Source of the DNA: Botryotinia globosa
Lineage: Eukaryota > Ascomycota > Leotiomycetes > Helotiales > Sclerotiniaceae
Assembly (NCBI GenBank): GCA_014898425.1
Contig: RCSZ01000001.1
Location: forward strand, 1,240,001-1,304,000
Length of the DNA stretch: 64,000 bases
Direction: 5' to 3'
The translations under genes were made by a program, and so were the position numbers. The notes under the pieces were generated by a model. It searched no databases. It saw nothing but the letters and a program-made list of their open reading frames with translations, and was not told the origin of the DNA. Below, in pieces: positions 13,157 to 26,545 of this stretch (within the stretch, counting starts at the first letter, position 1; each line of letters starts with the position of its first letter).

Positions 13157-13985
13157 TGGTAGTACGAGTGACCGTACCCAGCGACGCGACGAGTTATAAT
13201 GGAGCCTTGAGCATACGAGGTGGTGATTTGCTTGACTGGTCTAAAAAGCCATGATGATGTTGTCGCCGTCACAAATGAGTGAGAGTGCCTATTGGGTAAA
13301 CAATTTGTCCGAATGGTTTCTTGACCAGAAAATCCCAATTCGCTATATGATGATGCCTAGTTCCTTCTGAAACGCCGGGCCTCTTGCTGTATGGGATGTC
13401 GGCAAGCGCTACCCAGGCAGGTACTTAAGAATTGAATGTTTGAATAATTTGATGGATAAACAAAAACTGATTAGATAGATCAAGGAGTAAGCAATTCTCT
13501 ACAAAATTGGTGAAAGAAAAACGATAGAGAATTGTTTTAGTTTGGTGGTGTGTATAGTGGTGAGTGTAGAAGCTGGAGGGGATGGAGGAGTTTAGACGTG
13601 GATGAGATCTCTCGTAATTGCGGGTATTCACAAGCCACGAGAGCTAATAAGATGTCCTGGATATATCGGCTTTTTGATTTGATTTGGTTTATTTTATTTT
13701 ATTTTATTTTATTTTCTTTCTGAGCAGTCTCTTTTCCTTCTTTCCAAAGGAGGGCAGGGGAGGGAGGGTTTTCCAATGATCGAATCAAATATATGATTAG
13801 GTAGGTAAAGTAAATTAAAATATGAATCATCATCTGATTATTTAATCAATTGTCTGTACGAAATGTCTACTACTTGAAAGCTAATAAATAGGTACCCAGG
13901 TACTTAGTATACGGAGTATAACCTAATAAGTAACTTGATGAGTGTCTAGAAGTCCAGTAGTCAAGTAATAAGTATCCGAATAGTC

Positions 13986-14020
<35 letters not shown>

Positions 14021-15168
14021 ATAATAGTAGTAGTAGTAATAGTAGTAGTAGTAGTAGTAGTAATAATAGTAGTAATAATAAGGGGTTATATCATAATTAT
14101 ACTGCATTTGCCCAACTTCATTATTACGACATGCGGACATCCGGTTTATCTTCAACTATTGAGTTACTAGACGAGGTAGCCTCCTCATAGCTAATGCGTA
14201 CCATTGATTGTACCAAAAGTGCAGTGTCACGTGTAGTAGGTACCTCCTAGGTAACCTTTCCATTGATATATCATATCATCCATGATACATCCATCCTTTT
14301 TAAAGTTTCCAGTTTTCATGGCTAGTGTGGCTGTGATCTGTCTGGACTCTCTTCATCTAAATGGTCGATCTTTCGAACCACGCTCATTTGATTGGACGGT
14401 ATAAGGGATTTGCTCTATAAATAGCTCGTTCACCCCAGTATCACAAGGGGGGGGGGGGTTGAATACGGACCTTTTGTTTCCAATCTGCATCAAATATTTG
14501 CATACAGAGTACATCGTAGTTAAATGGTGGGTATAGGATCATAATTTGAGTGGATCCCATCAATGAATCAACCCCCTCTTGGAAGCATATCAAAAGACAC
14601 AAATTTTACTTTCTTTGTTCATTAACTCACCCACTCATTCATCCATTTCATTCATACTGCCACCTGTCGACTTTGTTGAGAGGGCAATTGTTACATAGTC
14701 GGTTGAAAGAAGTAATTGGTGGGATAATGAGATCACACCCGCATATCGTAATAAGTCCAAGAGTTAGCTTTTAGTACACCAGGCATACATATCAAGCCCG
14801 GGCACTAATGAAGGGGGACAAGAGTAAAATAGTGGAGGCAATTCATGGCCGTTCGCTTATGAAAATGATTAGAAAACTACCTTTCTATGGTTCCTAGACT
14901 TGAACTAACTCCAGGTCATACTGCACTAGATAACTTGAAATTTGAAAGCTCCCAAGAACAAGATCGATGCTCTTCACATTAAACATCGACTTTGTGGCAA
15001 CGATGCTGCCGCCAGCCAAGAAAATAAAGAACTCCAGTACAATGATGGATATCTTCCCGTAATGCTATCCGCTAATATTCAAATTCCAGTTTATGCGCCG
15101 TGCGCCTCGCAACCATATGTCATTTACTCTTTATTGCAAAAATTATCTCATGTCCAAGAAGCTCGCTC
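13157..15168. other. Intergenic spacer with microsatellites
   Basis: About 2 kb lies between two minus-strand genes. It holds (ATTTT)5 at 13691-13715, a long TAG array at 13988-14081, a run of 12 G at 14447-14458, and a CCTAGGTA palindrome at 14246-14253. The frame at 14942-15259 (plus) has no recognisable feature and overlaps the 3' exon of the next gene. Confidence 0.5.
13988..14081. repeat. TAG/TAA trinucleotide array
   Basis: About 94 bases are almost pure TAG (GTA) triplets with a few TAA variants. The repeat encodes poly-Tyr or stops depending on frame, so the minus-strand poly-Tyr frame across it is not a gene. Confidence 0.95.
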
Positions 15169-18100
15169 TCATCTTCTTACCGATCCCATCCGTGAAGCCA
15201 TTTTTACAGGTGCCGGTAATGATTTACTAAATGTATCGCGTTCTGAACCAAAGGATTAGCAAAGGAAAACTTGGTGAGTGAACAGCAATGTGTGCTCTTG
15301 TTCCCGTTTCCTTGGACTGGGTAAAGTGTAGTTTTACAAGGAAGCTGGAACCCAAGATACACACGTTGGGCCTGTGATAGCGTCAACGGGAGAATAAAAT
15401 ATCGCACTTACCCGCTTCCGTATCAAATATTACTGTGATATCATCATGCTCGCCGGGATAGTCAGGCATCTGTATATTGTTAGCCAATTTGGTACTTGTA
15501 GTGGTACAATCATGGTCCTGTTTTGAAATGGATACCTACATCTAGATTAACAAACCCACTCTCCAATGCTGTGTGTCCCTCGACGCGTGGCTTTGGCATT
15601 GCAAATTTGGCGTCAACGATGCGCAAAGAGAACTTTCCACTCTTGTTTGAGCTCTCGAATGTATCAGTGGATTTCAAAGTGAAGCCCATGCAATCTCCAT
15701 GGCTGAAATTCTCAAAGAAGGCAAGCAGTTGCACAACTTTTTCTTTTTGGACCAATTGCAATCTAGTTATGGCAGCATCCCACTTTTTGTAGATGGGAAC
15801 CACCATTCTTCGCCTCGAAATATTGAAGGACGCTGCCCTGCCATCAAAAACAACAACAAATCCTGTCAGCGCTGTTTGGAAAAGATGAAGTTCTCTCAAG
15901 CTAGGAAACACGTAAGTTCGAGTTGTCTCGGCTCTCGCAATCGTTGCAAGAACTTCAGCGAATTCTTTTGTGGACTGGTTTGATGCTTGCGGTTGCGTTG
16001 CCATTATGGTCATGTCGTGCTGAGGTTGCCTCAAAATCTTCAATTCATTTGTCGAGTGCAGATCAAGTCGTAGCTTCAACTCCCCAGGTCCAATATTAAA
16101 TCGATCCGTGATTGAACCTGTTTTGAAATCCATGATGACTCGTAAATGTTCTGAGAGAACGGTCTTGGCGTTCTGAATATCAAAGGCATCTTCGTTGATT
16201 ACTCGAGCACTTTGCCATTCCAAACCTCCGAGACGTGGCGCTAGCCCCCCAGGTTCCTCAATGACAAATGATCGAATGGGAGTTTCACCATAGACAGTCT
16301 CTTCCCGCCCGATCACTCCACCCGTCAGTAGAGCGTGCAATCTAGCTCTTTGATCTGCCTCCTCGAATGTGAAGACCATTGTGGATCTTGGGTTTCCATC
16401 ATCAATCTTTAACAAAAGTGCTGGATAGCCGTTGTCACCCCTTAGAAGACTGAACTGGATGGGTGTCATAGGTAAGATATCTTGATCGATGCCTCTTAAA
16501 TTTTTGGTCATCTTTCCCGTCATAACAGCAATTCGGAATCCTCTGTGCTTCTTTCTGGGACCCGTAGCTGCTTTCTCGACGATACTCTTTTCGAACAACC
16601 TTACCTCGCACTTTGGCACGGCTTCTCCTGGGAACCCCTGTGCTTGCTTTTCTTGACCAAAACATTGGAAAGCCTTAATGGTCATTTGAAAGACAAGATC
16701 TTCATCATCCTGTCGGGCAAGACTTTGTCGGACACTGTTTTGGAAATCATAGGAACCGCTGAGACTCCTAAAATCCTGCGGGGTACAATTGATGCGAAGC
16801 TCAAAGCCTCGCGGAAGTTTGATATTAAGCGAGCTGTTCTTCTGTATCCAGGACACATCATTCCACGTGGGCCCACGAGTTTTGTCGTGCTGAATCACAA
16901 GCTTCAAAGTTCCGGTTTGATTAGTTATTACGAAGCTTAAGTCGTCTTCATGATTTCCTCGAACGATAGATAAAAGACAAGGGCAACGATAATGTGACGA
17001 GGCTGCTTCTTCTAGAAGGTAGACATCTACAAAGTGACGTCCGTAGGTGAAACTTGTGCCCGAGTCACCTAATGGAAGAGCTCCAGATAGGGTCAAGGTT
17101 GTATTGGGCCGCTGTAGTGCTAGCAATGATCGGTCGCCTTCATCTCTCGTCCATATCTGATTATCATTACCTTGGAGCAATGGCGCGTCTTCTCCAAACA
17201 GCGGGAGAATGTTGTTACGTTTCATAGACTGCATTATTTGATTAGTAAAATTAGTCTACCAATATTTATTGATGCTTACCATTGTCAATTTTTTCAAGCC
17301 AGATATAATTGCTTGTCGTGATTCCAAAGCGTCGTTAATAATGTGATCATTTCTTTGGTTGTTCATTTCGGGGCATTGAGGAGCAATCTTTTCCATTAGC
17401 CAATATGCCTTGGCTAAATTTGAGTAAGCCTGTTGACGACCAATTGCATTGTTCTGTCTTGCTTCTGGGGTTGTAGATCGGTCTCTGATGCTACTTTCCA
17501 GCTCGGATCGGCCTTTGAGAAACCACCACAACGCACCTCTGACAAGCTCTTCTAATGAACATGACGAGAGTGGTTTTAGCGACTCGGCTGAAAGTCTGAA
17601 TAACGTGAACATATGCGACGTGCGTCTGGAGAATTCATTTAGAGCATCATCCCCTACAGCCAATGCAGCATCTCTCAGATTAAATGTTGGGGCCCGTGTA
17701 GTTGGAGGGGGACTCTCGACCGCACTAGCGGAGTTTGTTGTGGAAGTCCTTGAAAAAGATGAAGTACTCTCGTCAGCGACAGGAGGATTTGACCTCCCAC
17801 TATCACTGGGCGTCTCGGGCCTCCCAAACTGACTCAATCCTGGCGAAGAGCTTAATTGCGTATTCTTCGTGTTATTTAGATGAGCAGCTTCTCGTGGGGG
17901 AGACTTCTCATTTGCTGTCAAAGCTGCCAGCGCGAGATCTCGTTCATCAAAATGTCCCGACACCGCCCTTACCAATGCTTTGCCCTCTGATGCACGCATT
18001 GCTGCTTCCGCCTTGCCATTGAACGAGCTACGCGATCCGGTCCTTGCGGTACTATTGTAACTTTCCTCATTTCTTTGGTTTATATTGGGCTGGGGAGGTT

Positions 18101-18677
18101 CACTATCGGATGCAGAGTCATTGTCTGCGATCGTTGAAAAGCCTGTTTGCGTACGTCGTAAAGGACCGGGTCTAAACATGTCGGGGTCCCCAAATTTGTC
18201 AGCAGCTCCCTGTGATGAGCCATATGATGGGGGAGGACCAGGTCGTCGGGTTTGTTTTTGTTGCGGAATTGTTGCAGCTCGACTTCGCAGAGCTTCTGCG
18301 ATTTCTGCTGTTGGTGAGGCACATTCGTCGCCTCCTTCACCTATGACTTCCGGTTGGGCCTCTGTAAACCTCACGACCAATCCCTTCCTACTCCGTTTTG
18401 GGCTCGCAGACCGATTGCGCCTAGCATTATTTACTTCAGCCGCCGTGGGCCATCGTTTTGCAGTAGATGTATCAATTCGACCAAGAACAGGAGGTCTAGG
18501 AGGGGTATTCGAAGCTGCGGTGGACGATGTAGTGTACAATTTATCAGTAGGACCATGAAGAAAATCGGATACCTCTTCTGCCGAGGATGGTTTCTTTTCC
18601 TTTCCAAACAATTTTCCCATCAATCGACCTTTGAGTTGCTTGTGCTCAATGTCTTTTCTACTATCGGTTGCGTCCAT
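15169..18677 (-). CDS. Conserved-looking fungal protein of unknown function, about 1070 residues
   Basis: Best model, read downwards: 18677-17280, 17228-15540, 15469-15412 and 15242-15169. Exons 1 to 3 join at good GTAAGC/CAG and GTAGGT/CAG sites in phase. The last joint (169-nt intron) and the 24-codon final exon ending MASRMGSVRR are less sure; an earlier AG at about 15383 would give a different short end. Residues 1 to about 330 are disordered, basic and Ser/Pro rich (MGKLFGKEKKPSS, RNRSASPKRSRKG). Residues 340-466 are helical (LKPLSSCSLEELVRGALWWF). The rest is a compact mixed-strand region with repeated TFTFEEAD/VFPSLRELHLF-like blocks that may be one or two PH-like folds. I recognise no named family and no catalytic motif. 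The N-terminal basic patch suggests membrane or microtubule contact, which is a guess. Confidence 0.7.
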
Positions 18678-18989
18678 CTTCCCATTGACAATGCTCTACT
18701 GAACTGTTGGAACTTGAAATCAACCACACGACAAGGAACTATGAAGAAACAAATATGATTTTTAGAGGAATGGATCAATGAACATTAATAAGTTGATCAA
18801 TTGTGAATTGAAAATGAAGAATATATTGCAATTGTGATTGTAATGAAATTGAGAGAGAGTATTCACTTGCGCGTCCAAGACTTCAGGGTTGTTTATCTGG
18901 TCAGTATAATTAAGGAAGATAGGTATTCCTACGATACAAATTGCCGTGAAATGAGGCACAGCTAAGGCCCAACATGTACATACTTCGAA

Positions 18990-19052
18990 ATCCAAATCCA
19001 AATCCAAATCCAATTCCAATTCCAATTCCAATTCCAATTCCAATTCCAATTC
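18990..19052. repeat. TCCAAA / TCCAAT hexanucleotide array
   Basis: About ten tandem 6-bp units switch from TCCAAA to TCCAAT part-way. The minus strand reads as alternating Leu-Glu/Asp or Gly-Ile, so the frames across it are repeat artefacts. Confidence 0.9.
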
Positions 19053-19924
19053 CCGTTCCAAAGCCAATTCGAAAGCCTAAATAATAGGACTGCAACTGCA
19101 AGGGCGTCGTGGATCCTTACTCGGAAAGTGTTTCAGGGCAGTGACTTTCATTTCATCGATGCTTGAATAAAAGTGTAATGGCATGCGACTCGTATCAAGT
19201 TTCCAAAGAAATGAAAGAGTGAGCCTCAATGGCCCTGCGGGTGGAGACAATTAACAACCTTGGAATGGAAAAGATTTAAGGGTCCTACATAGTACATGCT
19301 AACCTTACCGGCACAAGAGATATATGTACCTAGTACACACTTGGGTAGATGGGCATGTTGGTTTGGATCACTGCGTGTTTAAGGTTATGGGCGAAGCTCA
19401 ATTGAACAATTGGATACTCCTCAGTGCGAAATGAATGGTTCAATTGATATTCACCATGATCTTATATGCCAGTGTGGTATGTATGGGCGACGGGAAGCTC
19501 AATTGAATCCTCACCAACTCAACGTTCACTTCTTTTATTACTGTACTGCTTATGACTCTCTGGAGTCTGGAGTCTGGACAATCTGGATGCTTTCTCACCC
19601 CGGCTGTGCCAAGTATTCAATTGGTGTTGATCGTACGTACTGTAGTTCTCGTATTCAAGATAAGATCCTATCAGTGAAGCTCGGTTTCTCGCTGGCACCG
19701 CCTGTACCGGTAACAGGTGAAGGAAACCATTCAATGGTCATTTGTTGATAACTGATGACACCTGGGTAGGTTGCTAAGTATTGGTGAGGACCTCGATCGA
19801 TCGAAGGAAGGGATTGGATACAAACATCCTGCACCTGCAGACTATCAGACTATCAGACTATCATGATAGACTATCAGACTATGCGATACACCATGCGATG
19901 TTGCTCTGTATTGGACGGATCCTG

Positions 19925-19934
19925 TACCTAGGTA
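19925..19934. other. TACCTAGGTA palindrome
   Basis: A perfect 10-bp palindrome in an intergenic region. The same 10-mer recurs at 39699-39708 and 40156-40165, with shorter CCTAGGTA matches at 8201, 14246 and 45077. Confidence 0.6.
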
Positions 19935-20863
19935 TGTGAAGTTGTCAATCCGCTGAAACCTTAGCTTTACACGATCATCAGGTGGGTACGACTGTGTACG
20001 ACTGTGTACGACTGTGTACAGTGTGTACAGTGTGTAGTATCTATGGAGTACCCAAGTCATCCAACACACACAATCTCCATGACCTACCTACCGACACTAC
20101 ACACTACCTCCTCAGTCACTGGTTCACAGGCTCGATTTCACAAGTTTCCTCACTATCTCGCATATCGAATATCTGCAGCTCAATCAGCTCTCCCACTGCA
20201 CCAGCCATCTTGTTCCTTACTGTATTCAGTTTGCAATACATGCCGAGATTATCCAAGCAAGCCAAAGTGCAACGGGAACGCCGAGGGAGTCCGCTTGAGG
20301 AGGGGGATATTTCTAATAATCATTACACAATCATTGAATTGATAAGTATTGTGTCAACTCCAATTCAGCTGATTTATGCTTGAATTCCCGCAATGCAATC
20401 AAAGATTTACTTTTCTCTAATACAGCAAGGTGCACTAGGTGGGTTGACATTCGAATTTCGAATGGGGGATGATGGAAGAAACCTGGAAGAACCCTCCCCT
20501 CCACATCTACATATTCCTTGTACTGCTGAAAATCTCTAGGGCTACTTGCTAGCTACAAGGACCATGGTACATGATAATAAAAGTCGGGTACTTTGGACTC
20601 TCCAGCAGAGTAGTAAGAGGAAGAAGACTAATAATGATAATAACAGACTCGGAACTTGCTCAGAATTTAGAAGAGGCCACTTTACAGCAAGCGATGTGGC
20701 TATGCTTGCTGCGTCTGAGTGAAATGATGTACACAAGGATTGGCAAAATGGTAGGGTATCATGTGATATACGGAGTGCTCTGTGTGAATATTATGATATT
20801 ACGCATTTACATTTACGATTATTCTTATATTGTATTAGGTATTTGTTAGATATCTATATAAAT

Positions 20864-20885
20864 TATATATATATATATATATATA
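20864..20885. repeat. (TA)n microsatellite
   Basis: About eleven TA units lie in the intergenic region upstream of the tricalbin gene. Confidence 0.9.
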
Positions 20886-21626
20886 ATAAAAATAAAAAAG
20901 TAATCATGTCTGAAAACAACTCACAATAACAAGGAAACCCCCTCTCCCCTCCCCTCCCCCCCAATCATTTATCCAGGTTCATACAGTTGTCACCAAACCA
21001 TAAAAAATCAATAAAACATCAAGGCTTGGTTTGATTAAATCGATTGTGAATCCCCAGTACGTCCTACTCATTTTAAAACCCTTTAGGTCTTTGTCTGTCG
21101 TCATCGCCAATCGTCTGGGTTAAGGAAGATAGATCAGCTACAAATCCCTTTTACATTTCTTTCTCAATCATTCTCACAGATAAAAAAAACACCCCTCCCC
21201 TTCCCTTCCCGTCCCTTCACTTCTTCCCAACCTTTGAGGGAAAAGGGTCTCAATTTGAAGCTCTGGACAAGATATCCATGATCTTACTTTCACCCTAAAC
21301 ACCAATTACCCAACTCTTTAGGTGGTTCGGATTGGCCAATTTAATTTAATTCGTTCCCTATCTTACCTCCCGAAGCTATAAGCCTCTAGCCTCCCGCTAT
21401 TACCACCGCCCTTTTCCATAGCTCCATTCACTTCCTCTGCCTGCGAAACCAGCCTGAAATCAACATTTGAGTATTTCGCAATCAGAAAGTTTATCTTCTA
21501 TTCAGTTGCTGACTACTCTTTTCGACGACATATCCCGTCGTTGTCTGGTTGAAGTCGGCACTTTTATGAGTGACCTTTGCAATTCGACTTTCTTGATTGG
21601 TTCGGGACAGCATAACCACAGCAAAT

Positions 21627-24600
21627 ATGTCGACAACAAGGGGATTGGAGGGAGAGCTCAAAGCACAGGGTGCAGTAGAAGCAGCACAAGATCCTAACAG
21701 TGCAGTGACAGCAGCAGATGCTGAAGCAAAAATTGTCAATGAGGGTCAAAAGGCAGGCGTGCCAGCTTTCTCCTTCGACCCAGATGCGAGTCCAGAGGAG
21801 AAGGCAGCACAGGCTAGGGCTGTAGGTTATAGTTTTTCGGGTTCTTAGTCATTTGCTAATGTCAAATTTCTTGCAGCGTATTCCAGAAGGATTTCACCAT
21901 GAGCACAAATCGAAAGGTGTCGCAATCGCTACGGATATTGACGATGGTTCACCGGGAGCTTACGACCTACCACCACCCTCTACTGCCGGAGCTCTTGCAG
22001 CTCCTGTCAAAGGAAGCAAACAATCAAAACAGCCTGTAGCAAACGGATATGTCGATGATGATGAGGAGGAGGATGCTCGCTGGATCGAAAGAGCTGGCTG
22101 GGCACCCAGATTTGGTTCTGGAGATTCTGGCGAATCTATTGAAGGAGAAAGTCTTCTCGACCATCAAACTTGGATAGAGGGCAAGATTGAAGATAAATTT
22201 TATGGGGGTAATTTGATGCTTCCTTCTGCTTGGGGATTTTGCTAATTTTACGTCAGATTGGTATCAAAATACTGCCGTCATCATATTTGCATGTCTTTCG
22301 TCATGGTTTGTGGCCACGCTTGGTGGGGGGCTTAGCTGGGTCTTCATTATCATGGCGATTTGTGGTACATATTATAGGACTTCGATACGTCGAGTACGAC
22401 GCAACTTTCGTGACGATATCAATCGCGAGCTTGCCAAAAACAAGCTTGAAACAGATACGGAAAGTCTAGAATGGATGAACAGCTTCATGGTCAAGTTTTG
22501 GCCAATTTTCCAGCCAGTGTTTGCCGAGACAGTCATCAACTCCGTTGATCAAGTGCTAAGTACGGCAACACCAGCCTTTTTGGATAGTCTTCGCATGAAG
22601 ACGTTCACTCTGGGTACAAAGCCACCTCGTCTGGAGCACGTGAAGACGTATCCCAAAGCAGAGGATGATATTGTACTCATGGATTGGAAATTCAGCTTCA
22701 CTCCAAATGATCATGCGGATATGACTGCCCGCCAAATCAAGAACAAGGTCAACCCAAAAGTCGTTCTTGAAATCAGAATTGGAAAAGCAATGATCAGTAA
22801 AGGTCTAGACGTTATTGTCGAGGATATGGCTTTCTCGGGTCTCATGCGTGTTAAGATCAAGCTTCAGATTCCATTTCCTCATGTGGAAAAGATTGAAATC
22901 TCATTCCTCGAGAAGCCTAGTAAGTTTTGTTATCTTTTTTTTCGGTCCTATGAATGCTTGCGTTTCAATGCATTATTATCCGCAAGCTAGAACGTCCTCG
23001 AGATTTTCACATTTCTCATGGACACAAAGCTGGCTCAGCCTTTTTGAGGCAGCTTCAGACTCCAACCGGCTATATCTCGCGTACTCTTAGTAGACATGTT
23101 AGACTAACTTTTCAAAAGCAATCGATTATGTATGCAAACCTCTTGGAGGTGAAACTCTCGGATTTGACATCAATTTCATTCCTGGACTTGAAAGTTTCAT
23201 TCTCGAACAGATCCATGCAAATATCGGACCTATCATGTATGCACCTAACGTGTTCCCAATTGAAGTCGCGAAAATGCTGTCTGGGTCAGCTGTTGATCAG
23301 GCTATCGGTGTGTTGGCTGTCACTCTCCACGGGGCTCAAGGGCTCAAGAATCCCGACAAATTTGCTGGAACCCCCGATCCATATACTGTCCTGTCAATCA
23401 ACAATGGCCCTGCTCTAGCCCAAACCAAGATCATCAAGGAAAACGCTAATCCTAAATGGAATGAGACGAAATATGTTATCCTTACTTCTTTCACCGAGAG
23501 TCTCACAATGGCTATTTTCGATTATAATGAATACCGAAAAGACAAAGAACTTGGTACTGCCACTTTCCCATTGGAAAGGGTGCAAGAGGTGACAGAATAT
23601 GAAAACGAACAGCTTGAAGTTATGGCAAATGGCAAGGCACGTGGCCTACTATCTGCAGATCTACGCTTTTTCCCCGTCCTCGAAGCACGTACTCTCGCAG
23701 ATGGCACGGCTGAACCTCCTCCTGAGTCTAACACCGGTATTGCTCGTTTCTGTGTCGAGCAAGCTAAAGACCTCGATGGTACCAAGAGTCTCATTGGTCA
23801 GCTCAGCCCCTATGCTGTACTTTTACTAAACAATAAGGAAATTCATGTCACAAGGAAATTAAAGAGAACGAACAATCCTATTTGGGACAACGGATCTAAG
23901 GAAATTCTCATCACTGATAGAAAGAGTGCAACTTTTGGTCTTGTCATTAAGGATGATCGAGAACTCGGCACCGATCCCATCCTTGGCACATATCAGATCA
24001 AACTTAATGACATGCTGAACTTGATGGAAAAGGGTCAAGAGTGGTATACGCTCGCTGGAGCCAATTCTGGCAGAGCGAAGTTGACGCTTCAGTGGAAACC
24101 AATCGCATTGCAAGGTGTAGGCGGAGGCACTGGCGGTTATGTTACTCCTATCGGTGTCATGAGATTCCATTTCAAGAATGCGCGAGATCTTCGAAATCTT
24201 GAAACTTTGGGTAAATCTGATCCTTACGTCAGAGTCCTCTTGTCTGGCATAGAAAAGGCCCGAACAGTCACATTCCAAAATAACCTCAACCCAGATTTCG
24301 ACGAAGTTGTATACGTCCCCGTCCACAGTGTCCGGGAGAAGTTAACTTTGGAAGTTATGGATCAAGAGACTATCAACAGTGATCGTACTTTGGGATCGAT
24401 CGAGGTCCTGGCTGCCGACTACATTCAACAACTTGAGAATGGGGAATTTATTGTACATGATGACAAAGTACTCCAAGCAGGTGGATTGCGCATGCATGGA
24501 AAGGGCTCCCCCAGAGGAACACTCAATTATACTGTAGCATTCTATCCATGTTTGAACGTCGCAGATCCCGAAGACGAGGAAGAAGCTAAAGAAGAGGCCG

Positions 24601-26545
24601 CCCGCAAAAAGGCTTCAGAGAGAGGTCGCATAACTGGTATGGAAAATGGCGTCAAGGATGCTGTGGCAAATGAGAACGAATCAGAAAAGCCTACACGGTC
24701 TTCGAGCGAATCTGCGATGGCTGCAAAGCTTGCGGAAGGTGAACAAGAGCAAGAAGAGACCACGAAAGAAAAGCAACTTCCTAAGATTCATCTCACGCCC
24801 GAAGAATTACTCAAGTATGAATCCGGTCTTATTATTTTCAAGATAATTGACTGCGACTTGACCCGAAGCAATGTTCACGTCGAAGTTGTCGTTGATGATA
24901 TGGCATTCCCGTCATACTCGTCCTCCACAATCAAATCGAAGAGAATGACTTTGGATGAGATAGGCGATTGCTTTGTTCGTGAACTAGATTTCTCCAAGAT
25001 CACCATATGTATTCGAGAGAAGCAGAGTAAGGGGGATGACAAGAAGGACTCCACTATTGCCCGCCTAAGTGGGGAGACACTAGCTACCCTAAAACAATGC
25101 CTCAACAATCCTACCATGTAAGTGCAAAATAACATCGATTTCTGAGAGTGATCTTCCTCTCACGATCCCTGCTTTATACAATTACTAACACATTCCATAG
25201 ACTCAAGCTTCGAGATGATGACGGACATACTAGTAATATCAAGGTCTCACTTAAGTATATCCCAGTCAAGATGAATCTAGATCCAAGCGAGAGTATCAAC
25301 AACATGGGAAAACTACGAGTAGATGTTCTGGATGCTACTGATCTTCCATCGGCAGACCGCAACGGATACTCAGATCCATACTGCAAGTTTGAATTCAATG
25401 GCAACTCGGTGTTCAAGACTAAAGTCCAGAAGAAGACTTTACACCCAGCTTGGAATGAGTTCTTCGAGCTCGATGTACCTTCAAGAACAGCATCGCATTT
25501 CGTTTGTAACGTCATGGATTGGGACTTCGGTGATAAGGCCGACTTCCTTGGCAAGGCCGAGATTAACCTAAACCTCTTGGAACCATTCAAGCCAAAAGAA
25601 ATGAGCTTAGCTTTGGAAGGTAAATCAGGTTCCATTCGTCTACGCTTGCTATTCCGCCCAGACTACGTGACTAGGTCGAGACAAGGAAGTTCGACGTTCT
25701 CTGGTACATTTGCTACGCCAGGAAAGATTGTCACTGGAGTCGCAGGAGCTCCAATCAAGGGTGTTGGCTTTGCGGCACATGGTGTTGGCAAAGGAGCTTC
25801 CTTTATTCGACACGGCTTCAAAAGTAAGAAGAAGGATGAAGACGACCTTAATGGCAGCATTAGTTCCGAGTTAGATAGCGAAGCTCCTATCACTAATGGA
25901 AGTGGCGGATTAAAGCGTGGAAGTGCCCTCCCCGGCTCAGGAGTACCCATTCCGGAAATCATGCCTCCAAAGACACCTCCATCAGAGCCGAATCATGCAC
26001 GAACTAAGTCTTTCGGAGCATCTTCGGGGCACTCTGGCATGTTCGGTTCTCCTGGTGCTACAGGTGGACCTGTGGGTATTGCAAACTTCACAATCGTGTC
26101 TGCATCGGGATTTCCACCTTCTTCGAGCGTTATGGTCTATGTTAAATCACTGGGTGCCAAGCCTAAAGTCATTCACAAGACTGATCATATCAAATCGCCC
26201 AACGGCACCGTACTTTTCAACGAGAAGAAAGAAAGCTTCAAGTGCACCACTTCTGCAGATGCGACATTCCAAGTGTCTGTCAAGGCACACAATACCTTTG
26301 GCTCAGACGATGATCTTGGCGAGGGAGCTCTCGTCGTGGATGAAACTGGCACAATGCAAGAAAAGCAAATCCGTTGTGGTGCGGGCTACATTACGGTAAA
26401 ATCCAACTTTATTATGAGCTCTACTGAAAATGGATCGGAGAGTCCGAAGACCCGTTCAGGTTTTGGAAGAAGTTTGCTTAGCAAGAAAGAGACTGGCCGG
26501 ACTAGCAGAGACATCACACCCGTCGGTACACACGGCTCTCAGTAG
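21627..26545 (+). CDS. TCB: Tricalbin (SMP and multi-C2 ER-plasma membrane tether)
   Basis: Five exons, 21627-21821, 21877-22207, 22257-22919, 23119-25117 and 25201-26545, give 1510 residues, near the 1200-1550 usual for tricalbins. Order: disordered head; ER hairpin near residues 177-210 (AVIIFACLSSWFVATLG / LSWVFIIMAICGTYY); SMP lipid-transfer domain, which continues across exon 3/4 as PTIDYVCKPLGGE and FDINFIPGLESFI; C2 domains starting near VTLHGAQGLKNPDKFAG, VEQAKDLDGTKS and FKNARDLRNLETLGKSDPY; a degenerate C2-like block; then VLDATDLPSADRNGYSDPY, which keeps the Asp residues for calcium. A Ser/Gly-rich tail follows. Intron 3 is 199 nt and ends AAAAG, but only this choice restores the conserved PTIDYVCKPLGG. 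Tricalbins transfer lipids and tether the ER to the plasma membrane. The DAQ-like C2B lacks several calcium Asp residues, so it probably binds without calcium. Confidence 0.92.

Larger units (their letters stand above)
18678..21626. other. Divergent intergenic region, about 2.9 kb, no gene
   Basis: This lies head to head between the unknown minus-strand gene and the tricalbin gene. It contains a hexanucleotide array (18990-19052), short tandem repeats of GACTATCA (about 19838-19880) and ACGACTGTGT (about 19987-20020), a perfect TACCTAGGTA palindrome (19925-19934), a (TA)n run (20864-20885) and CT-rich tracts near 20937-20965 and 21186-21235 that suit the tricalbin 5' UTR. The frames of 60-130 codons here overlap the repeats and have no domain signal. 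Confidence 0.5.

Noticed and set aside
13961..14155. Minus-strand frame of almost pure Tyr
   Set aside because: It is the translation of the TAG microsatellite; no unique sequence supports a gene.
14942..15259. 105-codon plus-strand frame
   Set aside because: It lacks an ATG at its left end, shows no domain, and is antisense to the probable last exon of the large unknown gene.
18762..19101. Minus-strand frames rich in Glu-Leu or Gly-Ile repeats
   Set aside because: They are translations of the TCCAAA/TCCAAT hexanucleotide array in two frames.
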